This document shows, in pieces, positions 17,866 to 27,150 of a DNA stretch of 64,000 nucleotides. How positions within the stretch are numbered: the stretch's first letter is position 1; every line of letters begins with the position of its first letter. The translations under genes and the position numbers were made by a program. Source of the stretch: Arthrobacter sp. MYb23 (GTDB taxonomy: Bacteria > Actinomycetota > Actinomycetes > Actinomycetales > Micrococcaceae); assembly GCF_002979775.1 (NCBI RefSeq), contig NZ_PCPR01000026.1:1-64000 (forward strand). The letters run 5' to 3'. Under the pieces are notes generated by a model. That model had not been told where the DNA came from, ran no database searches, and was given only the letters and a program-made list of their open reading frames with translations.

Positions 17866-18554
17866 CCGTGGGGATTGTGGTGGTGTCGCACAGCAGCAAG
17901 ATCGCTGAGGGTGCGGTGGAACTCGCCGCGCAGATGGCGCCCGACGTCGAACTCGTCGCCGCCGGGGGCACAGACGACGAGCGAATCGGAACCAGCCTCG
18001 AAAAGGTGCTGGCCGCCGTCGAGCAGTCCTTGGTTGATTCCGGGGGCGACGGCGTGGTGGTGCTGACCGATCTGGGTTCGGCTGTGATGACAGCCGAATC
18101 GGCGGTGGAGTTCGCCAGCGACCCGGATGCTGTTCTCCTGGCCGATGCGCCGTTGGTTGAGGGGCTCGTGGCCGCAGCCGTCTCCGCGCAGGGGGGTGCC
18201 GGCGTTGAGGATGTCCGCAAGGCAGCGGAAGCTGTGGCTTTCGGCAACGTGCCCTCAGGTGGGGGAGGTCCGGAGATCCCCGAGAGTAAGGATGAACCGG
18301 ATGCCAGCGGCGATTTCGAGCTCATCAATCCTTTGGGGATGCATGCCCGGCCTGCCGCAAAAATTGCCGGGGGATTGTCCGGGCTCGACGCTGAGGTGAC
18401 CGTCAATGGCGTCGATGGCATGTCCATCATGGCGCTCATGGCGCTGGCTGCCGGCAAGGGTTCCATTCTGCGTGTTCAAGCGCGCGGCAAGGATGCGGTG
18501 AAAGCAGTGGAGTACGTGGGCCGGCTTGTGGAGGAAGGGTTTGGGGAGATCTAG
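17862..18554 (+). CDS. dhaM: Dihydroxyacetone kinase phosphoryl donor subunit DhaM (EIIA-HPr fusion)
   Basis: 230 residues. The N-terminal EIIA-mannose-like domain has its phospho-His in VVSHSS (His9). A linker of about 20 residues leads to a complete HPr domain with the phospho-His in NPLGMHARPAAK (about 160-171). Enterobacterial DhaM additionally carries an EI-like domain, absent here. The fused HPr suggests direct phosphorylation by general enzyme I. It overlaps dhaL by ATGA. Confidence 0.93.
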   Translation: MTVGIVVVSHSSKIAEGAVELAAQMAPDVELVAAGGTDDERIGTSLEKVLAAVEQSLVDSGGDGVVVLTDLGSAVMTAESAVEFASDPDAVLLADAPLVEGLVAAAVSAQGGAGVEDVRKAAEAVAFGNVPSGGGGPEIPESKDEPDASGDFELINPLGMHARPAAKIAGGLSGLDAEVTVNGVDGMSIMALMALAAGKGSILRVQARGKDAVKAVEYVGRLVEEGFGEI

Positions 18555-18643
18555 TTCCCGACGATTTTCTGCCAAATATTGCTAAGTATGCTGATTAGTG
18601 ATGTTGTAGAGGTACAAGGTTCCTACGACGAAAGAGGTGCGAC

Positions 18644-18820
18644 ATGGGTGCTGACGACAAGATGGAGAACGCTGGCGAGAAGCTGGGCGGCAAGGCTAAG
18701 GAAGCTGCCGGCAAGCTGACGGACAACGAGCGCCTGGAAGCCGAAGGCAAGGGCGACCAGACGAAAGCCGACCTTAAGGGTGCCGGCGAGAAGTTGAAGG
18801 ACGCCTTCAAGAAGGACTAA
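18644..18820 (+). CDS. CsbD-family stress protein
   Basis: 58 residues starting MGADDKMENAGEKLGGKAKE, Lys/Glu/Ala/Gly-rich and hydrophilic, with the CsbD repeat pattern (KMENAGEKLGGKAKEAAGK, then DLKGAGEKLKDAFKK). CsbD proteins are induced by general stress in many bacteria; their molecular role is unclear. aaagagg precedes the ATG and a terminator follows. The AT-rich 18560-18630 leader probably holds a stress promoter. Confidence 0.85.
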   Translation: MGADDKMENAGEKLGGKAKEAAGKLTDNERLEAEGKGDQTKADLKGAGEKLKDAFKKD

Positions 18821-18828
18821 AAATCCAG

Positions 18829-18861
18829 GCAGGGCCGCTGCGCTTGCAGCGGCCCTGCTTT
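18829..18861 (+). terminator. Rho-independent terminator after csbD-like gene
   Basis: Arms gcagggccgctgc / gcagcggccctgc with a 4-nt loop and a T-rich tail (ttt), 8 nt after the stop. Confidence 0.87.
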
Positions 18862-18927
18862 GTCTCTGAGTGGATTGTTGTGCGAGGCGCCATTCCGCGG
18901 CGCACTATCTGATGGAGGATCTTTTTC

Positions 18928-19188
18928 GTGAACATACTGGTAAAAGTGTTTGGCCTGGCAATAGGCCTTGGCGCCGGAGCGCTCGCAAACAAGACGCTCG
19001 AAGGCCTCTGGGAGAAGAAGACCGGCAAGCCTGCCCCCAAGGACAGCACGGACCTCAGTGACTCACTCCCGGGCGTGCTGGTCTTCGCGGTAGTTTCCGC
19101 AGGTGTCGGCGCCATAGTTCACGTCCTCACCCAGCGCGGCACCAAAAGCGCCCTGGCCCGTATGAAGAAGACTGCAGACGAGGTTTAA
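18928..19188 (+). CDS. DUF4235 small membrane protein
   Basis: 86 residues starting with GTG after tggaggat. A glycine-rich hydrophobic N-terminal segment (about 3-22) and a second one (about 47-67) flank LEGLWEKKTGKPAPKD, the DUF4235 signature. This actinobacterial membrane family often lies near stress genes. Function unknown. The VOC gene starts 3 bp after its stop, so the two are probably co-transcribed. Confidence 0.83.
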   Translation: MNILVKVFGLAIGLGAGALANKTLEGLWEKKTGKPAPKDSTDLSDSLPGVLVFAVVSAGVGAIVHVLTQRGTKSALARMKKTADEV

Positions 19189-19191
19189 CAC

Positions 19192-19551
19192 ATGGCTATA
19201 GCTAAATACCCGAGTGTCGTTATCGATTGTCCTGACCCAGGCGCCTTGGCCGCCTTCTACGGCGAGCTCTTCGGCTGGGAAGTCGAGGATAAAGGTGACT
19301 GGTTTGATATCCGGCCCGCCGACGGCAGCAACTGCATCTCCTTCCAGCAAGTGGAGGTGTACCAAGCGCCCAAATGGCCGGGCCAGACCATCCCGCAGCA
19401 AATGCACTTGGACATGGTGGTGGAGGATTTGGACAAGGGCGAGGAAGTTGCGCTTTCCCTTGGCGCCAGCAAAGCCGACCACCAACCAGGCGAAACGTTC
19501 AGGGTGCTCCTTGACCCGGCCGGGCATCCATTCTGCCTCTGCCTCACGTAG
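19192..19551 (+). CDS. VOC-superfamily (glyoxalase-like) protein
   Basis: 119 residues with paired beta-alpha-beta-beta-beta modules typical of the vicinal-oxygen-chelate fold: DCPDPGALAAFYGELFGWEV near the N-terminus and HLDMVVEDLDKGEEVALSLGA plus RVLLDPAGHPFCLC at the C-terminus. No catalytic metal set can be assigned with confidence. It sits directly after the DUF4235 gene. Ligand or substrate unknown. Confidence 0.82.
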   Translation: MAIAKYPSVVIDCPDPGALAAFYGELFGWEVEDKGDWFDIRPADGSNCISFQQVEVYQAPKWPGQTIPQQMHLDMVVEDLDKGEEVALSLGASKADHQPGETFRVLLDPAGHPFCLCLT

Positions 19552-19613
19552 CGGAGGTCCGCCGGGCCGGCCTTACGTAGCGGAGGCTCGCCGGGCCAGG
19601 CCCGGCAGGAAAT

Positions 19614-20126
19614 TCAGCCCTGCTGGGCGGCCCACTCATCAACGCGGCGGTTGCTCTCTTCCTCAGAGAGGTCCTCGACGCGCGTCATGATGGACCAGCG
19701 GACGCCGAACGGATCGCGAATGCTCGCGTAACGGTCACCTGAGACGAACGTGGACAGCGGCTCGCGGATGGTGGCCCCGGCTTGCTCCGCCTTCTTGACC
19801 AGCCCATCCGCGTCCTGGCAGTACAGGCCGAGCGAGTAGCAATCGTCCTCGCCGCTCGGCGCAGGAACCAGGTGGTATTCCGGGTTGGGCTCGCCAAGTT
19901 GCAGATGGCCATTGCCGAAGTCGAGTTCGGCATGGACCACAACCCCTCCCATCTCGGTCTCGCCCACAACCCGGGCTCCGAACACATCACGGTAGAACGA
20001 AATGGCCTCCCTGGCGTTGGGCACGGCGAGGAATGGTGTGAGGCTGGTCAGACCGTTCGGGATGCCATGAGTGGTGTGTTCACCGTTGGCTGCTGTGAAG
20101 GACTCTGTGCTTGTAGTATCTGTCAT
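19614..20126 (-). CDS. VOC-superfamily protein, PhnB-like
   Basis: 170 residues with a 25-residue flexible N-terminus, then TPFLAVPNAREAISFYRDVFGA, HAELDFGNGHLQLGEP, and C-terminal IRDPFGVRWSIMTR. This is the PhnB-like glyoxalase/bleomycin-resistance family. It is divergent from an AraC regulator with an 80-bp gap, so the two are likely linked in regulation. Family members in such pairs often bind or sequester xenobiotics; function here unproven. Confidence 0.83.
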   Translation of the reverse strand: MTDTTSTESFTAANGEHTTHGIPNGLTSLTPFLAVPNAREAISFYRDVFGARVVGETEMGGVVVHAELDFGNGHLQLGEPNPEYHLVPAPSGEDDCYSLGLYCQDADGLVKKAEQAGATIREPLSTFVSGDRYASIRDPFGVRWSIMTRVEDLSEEESNRRVDEWAAQQG

Positions 20127-20205
20127 GGTTATGACGCTACGGGCACCTTGCCCCGTAGCGCTTGGAGATTTGCGACAGCTTTAATCCTCAAGGGGAAAGG
20201 CTCCA

Positions 20206-21021
20206 ATGGAAGGTTCGTTCAAGGGCATCCTCTATCCGGCGAGGCTGCCCACCTTCCACCGGTTTCCCGCCCCCGCTTCCGTAGCCCACCTGGTGCAGTG
20301 GTTCTGGATTCCGGAGTGGAACATCGAGCCCGGGCGGTCATCACGTCAACACGTGATCGCGTACCCAACATCCAACTTGGTTGTGCAGGGCGATGCGGTG
20401 GAGTTCTCCGGCCCTACAACCCGGGCCGCTTACCGGGACCTGGCGGGCCAGGGTTGGGCGGTGGGCGCACTGCTGCGCCCTGCCGCAGTGCCGCTGTTCA
20501 CAGATAATCCGGCAGCCCTCCGCGATCAGGAAGTGGTGTTGGATCTGGCGGACCTTCATGTGGCCGTGACGGCAGCCATGAATACGCCTTCCGGGGACGA
20601 CACGCACGACGACGACGGCGCTCGCCGCGAGAGGGCAGTGGAAGCCTTTGTCGCGTGGCTGGTTTCCCTGGAATGTGTTGCTTGCGAGGAGGCCTTGCTG
20701 GCGAACCGCATGATGGACGTGATCGCTGCCGAGCCCGACGTGTTCTTGATGGAGGACGTCGCGTCCCGTCTTGCAGTATCGCCGAGAACCCTCCAGAGAA
20801 TCGCTGGAAAGTACGTCGGGCTGAGCCCCTCCGCCCTGATCCGGCGTCGAAGACTGCAGGATGCCGCCGAGCTTGCCCGGTCCAACCCAACAGCGGACCT
20901 TGCCGCGATCGCCGTCGAACTTGGCTATGCAGACCATGCGCACCTGACCAACGATTTCCGCAAGTATCTGGGGTTCACGCCGAGTTCGTACCGGCGGTCG
21001 GTGGGTGAAAACCCGGGCTAG
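20206..21021 (+). CDS. AraC-family transcriptional regulator
   Basis: 271 residues. The N-terminal ligand-sensing region is of the DUF6597 type often seen with VOC genes. The C-terminal double helix-turn-helix is clear: EDVASRLAVSPRTLQRIAGKYVGLSPSALIRRRRLQDAAELA, then DLAAIAVELGYADHAHLTNDFRKYLGFTPSSYRR. Divergent from the PhnB-like gene, which is its most likely target. Confidence 0.88.
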   Translation: MEGSFKGILYPARLPTFHRFPAPASVAHLVQWFWIPEWNIEPGRSSRQHVIAYPTSNLVVQGDAVEFSGPTTRAAYRDLAGQGWAVGALLRPAAVPLFTDNPAALRDQEVVLDLADLHVAVTAAMNTPSGDDTHDDDGARRERAVEAFVAWLVSLECVACEEALLANRMMDVIAAEPDVFLMEDVASRLAVSPRTLQRIAGKYVGLSPSALIRRRRLQDAAELARSNPTADLAAIAVELGYADHAHLTNDFRKYLGFTPSSYRRSVGENPG

Positions 21022-21038
21022 CCTGGAACCGGATCCGC

Positions 21039-21539
21039 TCAGTTTGCCGGTGCTTTAGGTGCCGGTGCTTTAGGTGCCGTTGCCTTGGGAGAGAAGTAAG
21101 CGGACTGCCATTGTTGGGTTCGGGTGGCTTGGCGGTTGCTCACTGCCGACCACGGTGGATACACCCGGAAGCCGCGCTTCCCACCGACGCCGTTCACGGA
21201 CACGATCCCGTGCTTGGCCAGCGCGGATGTTGGGAAGGCGAAGTGGCCTGCCCTGGTTCCTTCGCGGACTGTAATCACCAGCAGGTGGGTGCCGTCTTCG
21301 GCGGGGAAGGGTTCGGTGGAACCGTCCTGAGCACGCTGCCAAACAGCGACGAACAAGCCCACCTTCGTGGGGGTGAGCTTTCCCACCCGGAACCGGATCC
21401 GTTCTTGCCCGAGACTGGCGACGGCCGCGCCGTACTCTTGATTGTCGGCCTCCGGCACCGGCAATGAAGAGTATCCGGAGGACTGGCTCAGGGTCCGCAG
21501 TGCCTCGGCTACGTCTGGGTGGACATCGTGGAGGGGCAC
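21039..21539 (-). CDS. MepB-family protein
   Basis: 166 residues resembling MepB (a protein encoded beside the MepA pump in Staphylococcus). GKLTPTKVGLFVAVWQR and HFAFPTSALAKHGIVS plus GKRGFRVYPPWS are recognisable family segments. The C-terminus is a low-complexity tail built from a tandem 15-bp repeat (gccggtgctttaggt on the plus strand, 21048-21080) encoding Ala-Pro-Lys units, likely variable between strains. Biochemical role unknown. Confidence 0.75.
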   Translation of the reverse strand: MPLHDVHPDVAEALRTLSQSSGYSSLPVPEADNQEYGAAVASLGQERIRFRVGKLTPTKVGLFVAVWQRAQDGSTEPFPAEDGTHLLVITVREGTRAGHFAFPTSALAKHGIVSVNGVGGKRGFRVYPPWSAVSNRQATRTQQWQSAYFSPKATAPKAPAPKAPAN

Positions 21540-21579
21540 GCTCCCATCCTACGGCGCAGTCGCAGCGGCGGCCGCAGCC

Positions 21580-22062
21580 CTACCGCTGCCGCAAAGCTGT
21601 TCCGTCCAGCATCACGCCCGCGGAAATCACCCGTCCACACTGTTCGCCATAGGGATACTCGCCTTTGGGTGTGAACGTCACTGTGCGTACCGGCAGCGCG
21701 ATACCAGCCGGGGAAGTTCCTGTCACGGTTGCCTCAAGGGGACTTTCGCTGAGGGCCGAAAGCTCGAGGAAACCCTGGAGAGTCCCATCCGGTGACGATG
21801 TTGCTGAGCACACGCCGTCCGGTGTGCAGCCTTGGTCCACGGAGGTGGCGCCGGGGTTCAGCATCAGTTCCTTTTCCGTGCAGATGCCATCCTGGCAGGC
21901 CTTCAAGCGAAGCGAAGCAACATCCGGGGCATAATCGGCGGCCACGGTCAGGGAAACGCCGGCCACGTGTCCGATCGCCGGGCAGCCCACCGGTTCGGCG
22001 AGGCAGCCAGGGAGAAGCGCTGCGGTCCCAACAAGGGTTAAAGCCAGCCCGATTCTGCCCAT
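21580..22062 (-). CDS. Putative lipoprotein
   Basis: 160 residues with a lipoprotein signal peptide: MGRIGLALTLVGTAALLPGC, with lipobox LPGC and lipidation at Cys20. The exported part has several Cys residues (Cys27, 56, 61, 79, 84), which could form disulfides outside the cell. It has Ig-like beta-rich composition and no recognised domain. Function unknown. Confidence 0.7.
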   Translation of the reverse strand: MGRIGLALTLVGTAALLPGCLAEPVGCPAIGHVAGVSLTVAADYAPDVASLRLKACQDGICTEKELMLNPGATSVDQGCTPDGVCSATSSPDGTLQGFLELSALSESPLEATVTGTSPAGIALPVRTVTFTPKGEYPYGEQCGRVISAGVMLDGTALRQR

Positions 22063-22185
22063 GCTTCAGAGTAGGACTTCGGGCCGTCGGTGTCGCTGAA
22101 ATGCCGCTGGGGCAGGGCAAAAGGGGGCTGCATCGTTACTACCCCCTGATGTCCGTTGCCCAACCGATACCGCACCCGGCGGAAG

Positions 22186-23214
22186 CTACGCTGGAAGCCG
22201 CAAACCGCCGTCGTGCATTTCAGCCAGGCCGTCCAACAAGAGGCCTTCAAGGGCACGTTCGAGTTGTTCTGGCGCGGAGTTCAGCCGGTGCAGTGCGGCG
22301 AGCGGGATTCCGACGCCGGACGGAGCGAAGCCGAGATCGGCCGGCGCTTGCTCGAACATCTCGCGGGGGACGGGGGTGGCAGCTTCACGGAGGACGGCCA
22401 TCACGGCGCCGCGCACCTGCCGGTCCGTGCCGTGCCAGGACTGGCCCTTGGGTGTGTACGACGGCGGCGGCTCACCGGCCGCGAGCCATGCGCAACTGGA
22501 GCGAACCGGGCAGTCTGCGCACTTGGGACTGCGGGCGGTGCACACCATGGCGCCCAGTTCCATGACCGACGCATTCCAGCGCACGGACAACTCCTGGTCC
22601 TCGGGCAGGAGGGCGTCGGCCAACCGCATTTCGGCGGCGGTCAGAGCAGGAGCCGGGAGTGCGCTGCCGGAGATGAGCCGCGCGTGGACGCGCCGGATGT
22701 TGGTGTCCACCACTGTTTCGCGCTGGCCGAAAGCAAAAGCTGCGACGGCGGCGGCTGTGTAGTTGCCGACGCCCGGCAACCCCAGGAGCTCGTCATAAGT
22801 GTCAGGAACCTTGCCGCCGTGCTGCTCACGGATTGCGACGGCGGCCGCGTGCAGCCGCAGGGCACGGCGTGGATAGCCGAGCCGGCCCCAATGGCGGACT
22901 GCTGCGCCCGATGGTTCATCGGCAAGGTGGGAGGGTGTGGGCCAGCGTTCCATCCAATCGAGCCACACCGGCAGCACCCGGACGACGGGTGTTTGCTGAA
23001 GCATCACTTCGCTGACCAGGATGCCCCACGGGCTGCAATCGGGCTCGCGCCACGGAAGGTCGCGGGCAGTCTCGGCGAACCACTGATCGAGGGTTTGGTG
23101 GAGGCCTGCCAACCGGCCTGAATCGGGAAGTGTCATGCTGCCATCCACTGTAGTGGAATCCGGACGCATTGCCGTCCCGGGAGAGCCCATGGCCGACGTC
23201 ACACAGAGCTGCAT
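22186..23214 (-). CDS. mutY: A/G-specific adenine glycosylase MutY
   Basis: 342 residues. It removes A mispaired with 8-oxoguanine. The helix-hairpin-helix LLGLPGVGNYTAAAVAAFAFG (about 144-164), catalytic Asp in VVDTNIRRV (about 170) and the [4Fe-4S] ligands C-X6-C-X2-C-X5-C (CTARSPKCADCPVRSSC, about 228-244) are all present. The C-terminal NUDIX-like part is short, as in other actinobacterial MutY. The ATG at 23214 has a ggaagg site 5 nt upstream; an internal ATG at 23136 (MTLPDSG) is an alternative. Confidence 0.94.
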   Translation of the reverse strand: MQLCVTSAMGSPGTAMRPDSTTVDGSMTLPDSGRLAGLHQTLDQWFAETARDLPWREPDCSPWGILVSEVMLQQTPVVRVLPVWLDWMERWPTPSHLADEPSGAAVRHWGRLGYPRRALRLHAAAVAIREQHGGKVPDTYDELLGLPGVGNYTAAAVAAFAFGQRETVVDTNIRRVHARLISGSALPAPALTAAEMRLADALLPEDQELSVRWNASVMELGAMVCTARSPKCADCPVRSSCAWLAAGEPPPSYTPKGQSWHGTDRQVRGAVMAVLREAATPVPREMFEQAPADLGFAPSGVGIPLAALHRLNSAPEQLERALEGLLLDGLAEMHDGGLRLPA

Positions 23215-23272
23215 CAGGCCCTTCCGGCGTGGAGGTTAGGTGCCCACACGGCTGCGAGCCTAGCCTAGAACC

Positions 23273-23956
23273 ATGGCCAACAAGGGTAAGCAGGATTCGA
23301 CCGCGCGCACATCAGCGCCGGCGAAGGGCGCTGCCCCAGCGAAAAAGCGCCGGCCGAGCCCCGCAGTGTACCGCCGTCGTCGGCAGGTGGTCTTTGGCGC
23401 CCTGCTGCTGGTCATCGCATTGGTGATCGGCGGCGTCGTAGCACTCACCGGCGCGCTGGCCGGGAACCCGGAACCGCAGGCCGTCAGCACCCCCGATGCC
23501 TCAACGGCGCCCACGCAGGGGAGCGGGCCGACGGGAACAGCGGCGGCATCGCCGTCGCCCACGCCAGTGTGCGACTTCAACCTGATGACCGTCGCCGCCA
23601 AGACCGACAAGCCCGCCTACGGCCCTGAGGAAAAGCCGCTGCTGACCATGACCATCACCAACGGCGGCACAGCCCCGTGCGAGGTCAACGTGGGCACCTC
23701 TCAAATGGAGTACCTGCTGATGAGCGGCTCGGACCGCATCTTCTCGTCAAAGGACTGCCAGACGGGCGGCGAGGATCTCATCAAGACCATCCAGCCCGGC
23801 AAGAGCGAGACCGCAAACTTTCCATGGCAACGCAACCGGACGCTTGAAGGCTGCGCCTCGATCTCCGCCACTCCGGGCGCGGGCGGTGCCTACTACTCGT
23901 TTGAAGCGCGGCTCGGGAACAAAGCGAGTCCCAAAGTTGCGTTCCAGCTGAGCTAG
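23273..23956 (+). CDS. Membrane-anchored hypothetical protein
   Basis: 227 residues. A basic Ala/Lys/Pro-rich cytoplasmic N-terminus (1-38), one membrane span (about 39-63), a Ser/Thr/Pro linker (65-98), then an extracytoplasmic beta-rich domain starting VCDFNLMTVAAKTDK with three Cys. It resembles DUF4232-like actinobacterial surface proteins only loosely. Convergent with disA; function unknown. Confidence 0.78.
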   Translation: MANKGKQDSTARTSAPAKGAAPAKKRRPSPAVYRRRRQVVFGALLLVIALVIGGVVALTGALAGNPEPQAVSTPDASTAPTQGSGPTGTAAASPSPTPVCDFNLMTVAAKTDKPAYGPEEKPLLTMTITNGGTAPCEVNVGTSQMEYLLMSGSDRIFSSKDCQTGGEDLIKTIQPGKSETANFPWQRNRTLEGCASISATPGAGGAYYSFEARLGNKASPKVAFQLS

Positions 23957-23994
23957 GTTTCGTTTGAACTGACGGCCGACGGCGGCGGTTGGCT

Positions 23995-25071
23995 TTAGAG
24001 GAAACGGTCCAGCAGGCTGGCCTCGGCCATGCGGCTCAAGCCTTCGCGGACTGTACGGGCACGTTGATCGCCGATGCCGTCCACGGTCATGAGGTCATCA
24101 ATGGTGGCTGCCATGAGGTTCTGGAGCCCACCGAAGTAGTCCACCAAACGGTCTGCCACTGCCTTGGGAACGGACTTGAGGCCGGAAAGGAGGCGATATC
24201 CGCGCGGCTGCACCACGGCGTCCAACTGCTCTACCCCACCGGCGAAGCCAATGATGTGGGCAATGCGGCTGAGGTCGATCAGTTCCGTGGGTCCCAGGTT
24301 GAGGAGTGCTTGGACGGCTTCCTCGATTTCCTCAGGCGTAGCGTCCGGATCGGAGTAGTCACGGATGATGACATCGCTGCCGGGCCCGCGCCCCATGGTG
24401 AGCTCCTCCACCTGGAGTGAGAGCAGCCTGCCGTCTTCACCGAGTTCCAGCACGTACTGGGCGATTTCCTCGGAGATGCGGCGGACCATTTCCTGGCGCT
24501 GCAGCGTGACGGCAACGTCCCTGACCGTGACCAGTGCCTCGATCTCCAAGGCCGAAAGGGAACTGGTGACTTGGTCCAGCCTGGCGCTGTACCGTTCCAA
24601 AGTTGCCAGGGCCTGGTTGGCGCGGGCAAGGACCTTCTCGGAACCCTCCAGGACGTGGCGCAAACCGTTCACGTAGAGGGCGATGATTTGCATGGACTGG
24701 CTGACGGAAATAACGGGAACACCGGTCTGGATGGCCACACGCTCTGCGGTGCGGTGCCTGGTACCTGATTCCTGGGTTTCGATACTGGAATCCGGCACCA
24801 ACTGGACGGCAGCCCGGACAATGTTGCTGGCATCCTTGTCACAGATGATGGCGCCGTCCATCTTGGCCAGCTCGCGGAGACGCGTGGGGGAGAAATCGAT
24901 GCCGATGTCGAACCCGCCGGAACAGATGGAGTCGATGGTGCGGTCGTAGCCCAGCACGATCAAGGCGCCGGTGCGTCCACGAAGAATGCGTTCCAAGCCG
25001 TCACGCAAAGGAGTTCCGGGTGCGACTCTGGCAAGAGTCGCCTTAAGCGACTCTTCCGGGCTCCGGGCCAT
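23995..25071 (-). CDS. disA: DNA-integrity scanning diadenylate cyclase DisA
   Basis: 358 residues. It makes cyclic di-AMP from two ATP and scans DNA for branched structures. The N-terminal DAC domain has the DGA (72-74) and RHR (105-107) motifs. A central helical spine precedes the C-terminal helix-hairpin-helix DNA-binding part (MTVDGIGDQRARTVREGL, about 328-345). In many Gram-positives and actinobacteria disA directly follows radA; here radA is 10.5 kb away, beyond the guanidine/urea operon. Confidence 0.96.
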   Translation of the reverse strand: MARSPEESLKATLARVAPGTPLRDGLERILRGRTGALIVLGYDRTIDSICSGGFDIGIDFSPTRLRELAKMDGAIICDKDASNIVRAAVQLVPDSSIETQESGTRHRTAERVAIQTGVPVISVSQSMQIIALYVNGLRHVLEGSEKVLARANQALATLERYSARLDQVTSSLSALEIEALVTVRDVAVTLQRQEMVRRISEEIAQYVLELGEDGRLLSLQVEELTMGRGPGSDVIIRDYSDPDATPEEIEEAVQALLNLGPTELIDLSRIAHIIGFAGGVEQLDAVVQPRGYRLLSGLKSVPKAVADRLVDYFGGLQNLMAATIDDLMTVDGIGDQRARTVREGLSRMAEASLLDRFL

Positions 25072-25257
25072 AGGGTTTCCCTTCGAAGGTGCAAGCCATG
25101 GCTCACAGACAAGCTGAATCCGGCGTCAGTGCGCTCAACAAAAAATGCCCACATGACGACAAGCACAATGATAGGGCTTCCAGACACCGTTAACCGCACC
25201 AGCAAGCCCCAAAGTGGGTCATTTCGTTATGTTCGGTGTTGCCCTGAAAGTGGTTTG

Positions 25258-25298
25258 GCGGCCGATTGACGGAAACCCTATTTCCGTCAATCGGCCGC
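25258..25298 (-). terminator. Terminator-like hairpin after the guanidine/urea operon
   Basis: Perfect 18-base arms (gcggccgattgacggaaa and its complement) around a 5-nt loop, 7 nt beyond the atzF stop. A U-run is lacking, but position and stability fit transcription termination or 3'-end protection. The rest of 25072-25257 is the disA upstream region; no further element was identified. Confidence 0.65.
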
Positions 25299-25305
25299 CT
25301 TCGCG

Positions 25306-27150
25306 CTAGCGCTGGCCGCGGCTAAGACCTGTCAGCAGGGCGCTGCCCGCCTCCCGCCACAGTCCCTGGTTGCCTGGGATGGCGGGACTTTCTTCCAAAT
25401 ATTTAATCCAATCGCCGTACTCGGTAATGTCCCGTGCGCCCTCGGCCGCCACAGCATCGCAAGCGAATCCCACCGCCGTGCTTCCATCGTCCAAGGTGAT
25501 GGTCCCCAGCAGCATGGGTTCGGGCAAGTCAGCGAGGAAAGACCCCAACGCAGCTTCGGAAAGCAGCCACCTTTCTGCCACGAGCCCGGCCCCGTGTTCA
25601 GATCGAACCACGCCCGGCTTGGGAGGAGTGGTTTCCAAGGCCACCATTCGGTACCGGGCCGCAGTGACCACCCGGCCGTCCCAGAAAGCCCCGCGCCGCT
25701 CAAGTTCCGCCGCCAAGGGCTGGGCCTTCCGGTGGGCGCCCACTACAACCAAGGGAACGACGCCGGCACCCGCGGCAACCGGCCAGGGAACCTTTGGTGC
25801 GGCAGGCTGAGTGTGGGCAGCACCGGCAGCGAACAGCTCTGGCTTCTCCGGCGTGCGCTCGATTCGCTGGGCAATATCCGCGGCCACGCCGTCCTCGAAG
25901 GTCCGGGCGATGACCGTCAGGCCGAACTGGGAGACGCCGTCTTCGTCAGCGACCGTACCTGCCGGCACCGCAACAGCGCTGAGATCAAAGAGGTTGCAGA
26001 AGTTCGTGTACGTGCCCATGCGGGAATTGACCCCGACGGGATCGGCCGCGACCTCGGCCAGCGTCGGATGGAAGGGGGCTGTTGGCACCACCAGGGCATC
26101 GAAGCCGACCATCCGCCGCATCGCCTCGTCGCGGAGCCGCTCCAAAGACGCGGTGTCCGCTACGTACTGGTGCGCAGGGACCTTGCCTGCGGCTGTGATG
26201 ATCCCGGCCACGGTGGGGTCGAGCGTGGCGGCGACCCCCTCTGACGTCTCCGAGTCAATGAAGCTGCCGACGGCGGCGTAGCGTTCGGCCACCAATCCGC
26301 CGTCGTACAGCAGCCGTGCTGCCTCCAGGAAGACGTCCACATCAATGGGCTCGGCCACCACCCCGGTGGACCGCAGCCGCTCGATCTGTGCCTCGAACTC
26401 GAGCGCCCATGCATCCGGGAGGGCTGGCAGGGCGGCCGGATAGGCCACCCGCGGCATGGACGGCGCGGCGAACTTCACGTCCGCGGGCCAGCTACGACCC
26501 TCCCCGGCCATGATGCCCATGGCGAGCTCGGCAGTGGCGAGGTCCCGGGCGAAAATCGTGGCGGTATCCCAGGAACGGCACGCAGGAACCACACCCTCGG
26601 TGGACACCACGCCCAGAGTCGGTTTGATCCCCACAATTCCCTGCAGGGCAGCAGGAATCCGGCCCGAACCCGCCGTGTCCGTCCCGATGGCGATGTCCAC
26701 CAAGCCCAAGGCCACCGCCACTGCGGAACCCGAACTTGAACCGCCGGAAATTCGCTCCGGACGCCGCGAATCGCGCACGGCTCCATACGGGCTGCGGGTA
26801 CCCACCAGTCCCGTGGCGAACTGGTCCAGGTTGGTGGCCCCAAGCACCAACGCGCCCGCAGTGCGGAGCCGCGCAACCGGCACCGCATCCCGGGCGGGTA
26901 AATCGCCAAAGCCGGGGCACGCCGCCGTCGTGATCACGCCGGCCACGTCCACGTTGTTCTTCACGGCGAGCAGGAGGCCGGCAAGGGGCAGGTTCTCCCC
27001 GGCTGCCACGGCTGCATCAAGCCGGGCTGCTTCGGCGAGGAGTTCATCCCGCCCGCGCAGGTGAACCCATATTTCAGGACGGTCGACGGCGGCAATCGCC
27101 TCAAGCGCCGCAAGGACCCGTTCCACGGTGGTTCCGATGGACCGGGTCAT
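25306..27150 (-). CDS. atzF: Allophanate hydrolase
   Basis: 614 residues. It hydrolyses allophanate to ammonia and CO2. The N-terminal amidase-signature domain shows Lys in LLLAVKNNVDVAG (about 82), GGSSSGSAVAVA (about 156-167) and DTAGSGRIPA with the Ser nucleophile (about 178-187), a complete Ser-cisSer-Lys triad. The C-terminal domain (about 450-614), with LVVVGAHRKAQPL and YGDWIKYLE, is the allophanate-hydrolase-specific extension. The ATG overlaps the carboxylase stop by 4 bp, so it is the last gene of the operon. Confidence 0.95.
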   Translation of the reverse strand: MTRSIGTTVERVLAALEAIAAVDRPEIWVHLRGRDELLAEAARLDAAVAAGENLPLAGLLLAVKNNVDVAGVITTAACPGFGDLPARDAVPVARLRTAGALVLGATNLDQFATGLVGTRSPYGAVRDSRRPERISGGSSSGSAVAVALGLVDIAIGTDTAGSGRIPAALQGIVGIKPTLGVVSTEGVVPACRSWDTATIFARDLATAELAMGIMAGEGRSWPADVKFAAPSMPRVAYPAALPALPDAWALEFEAQIERLRSTGVVAEPIDVDVFLEAARLLYDGGLVAERYAAVGSFIDSETSEGVAATLDPTVAGIITAAGKVPAHQYVADTASLERLRDEAMRRMVGFDALVVPTAPFHPTLAEVAADPVGVNSRMGTYTNFCNLFDLSAVAVPAGTVADEDGVSQFGLTVIARTFEDGVAADIAQRIERTPEKPELFAAGAAHTQPAAPKVPWPVAAGAGVVPLVVVGAHRKAQPLAAELERRGAFWDGRVVTAARYRMVALETTPPKPGVVRSEHGAGLVAERWLLSEAALGSFLADLPEPMLLGTITLDDGSTAVGFACDAVAAEGARDITEYGDWIKYLEESPAIPGNQGLWREAGSALLTGLSRGQR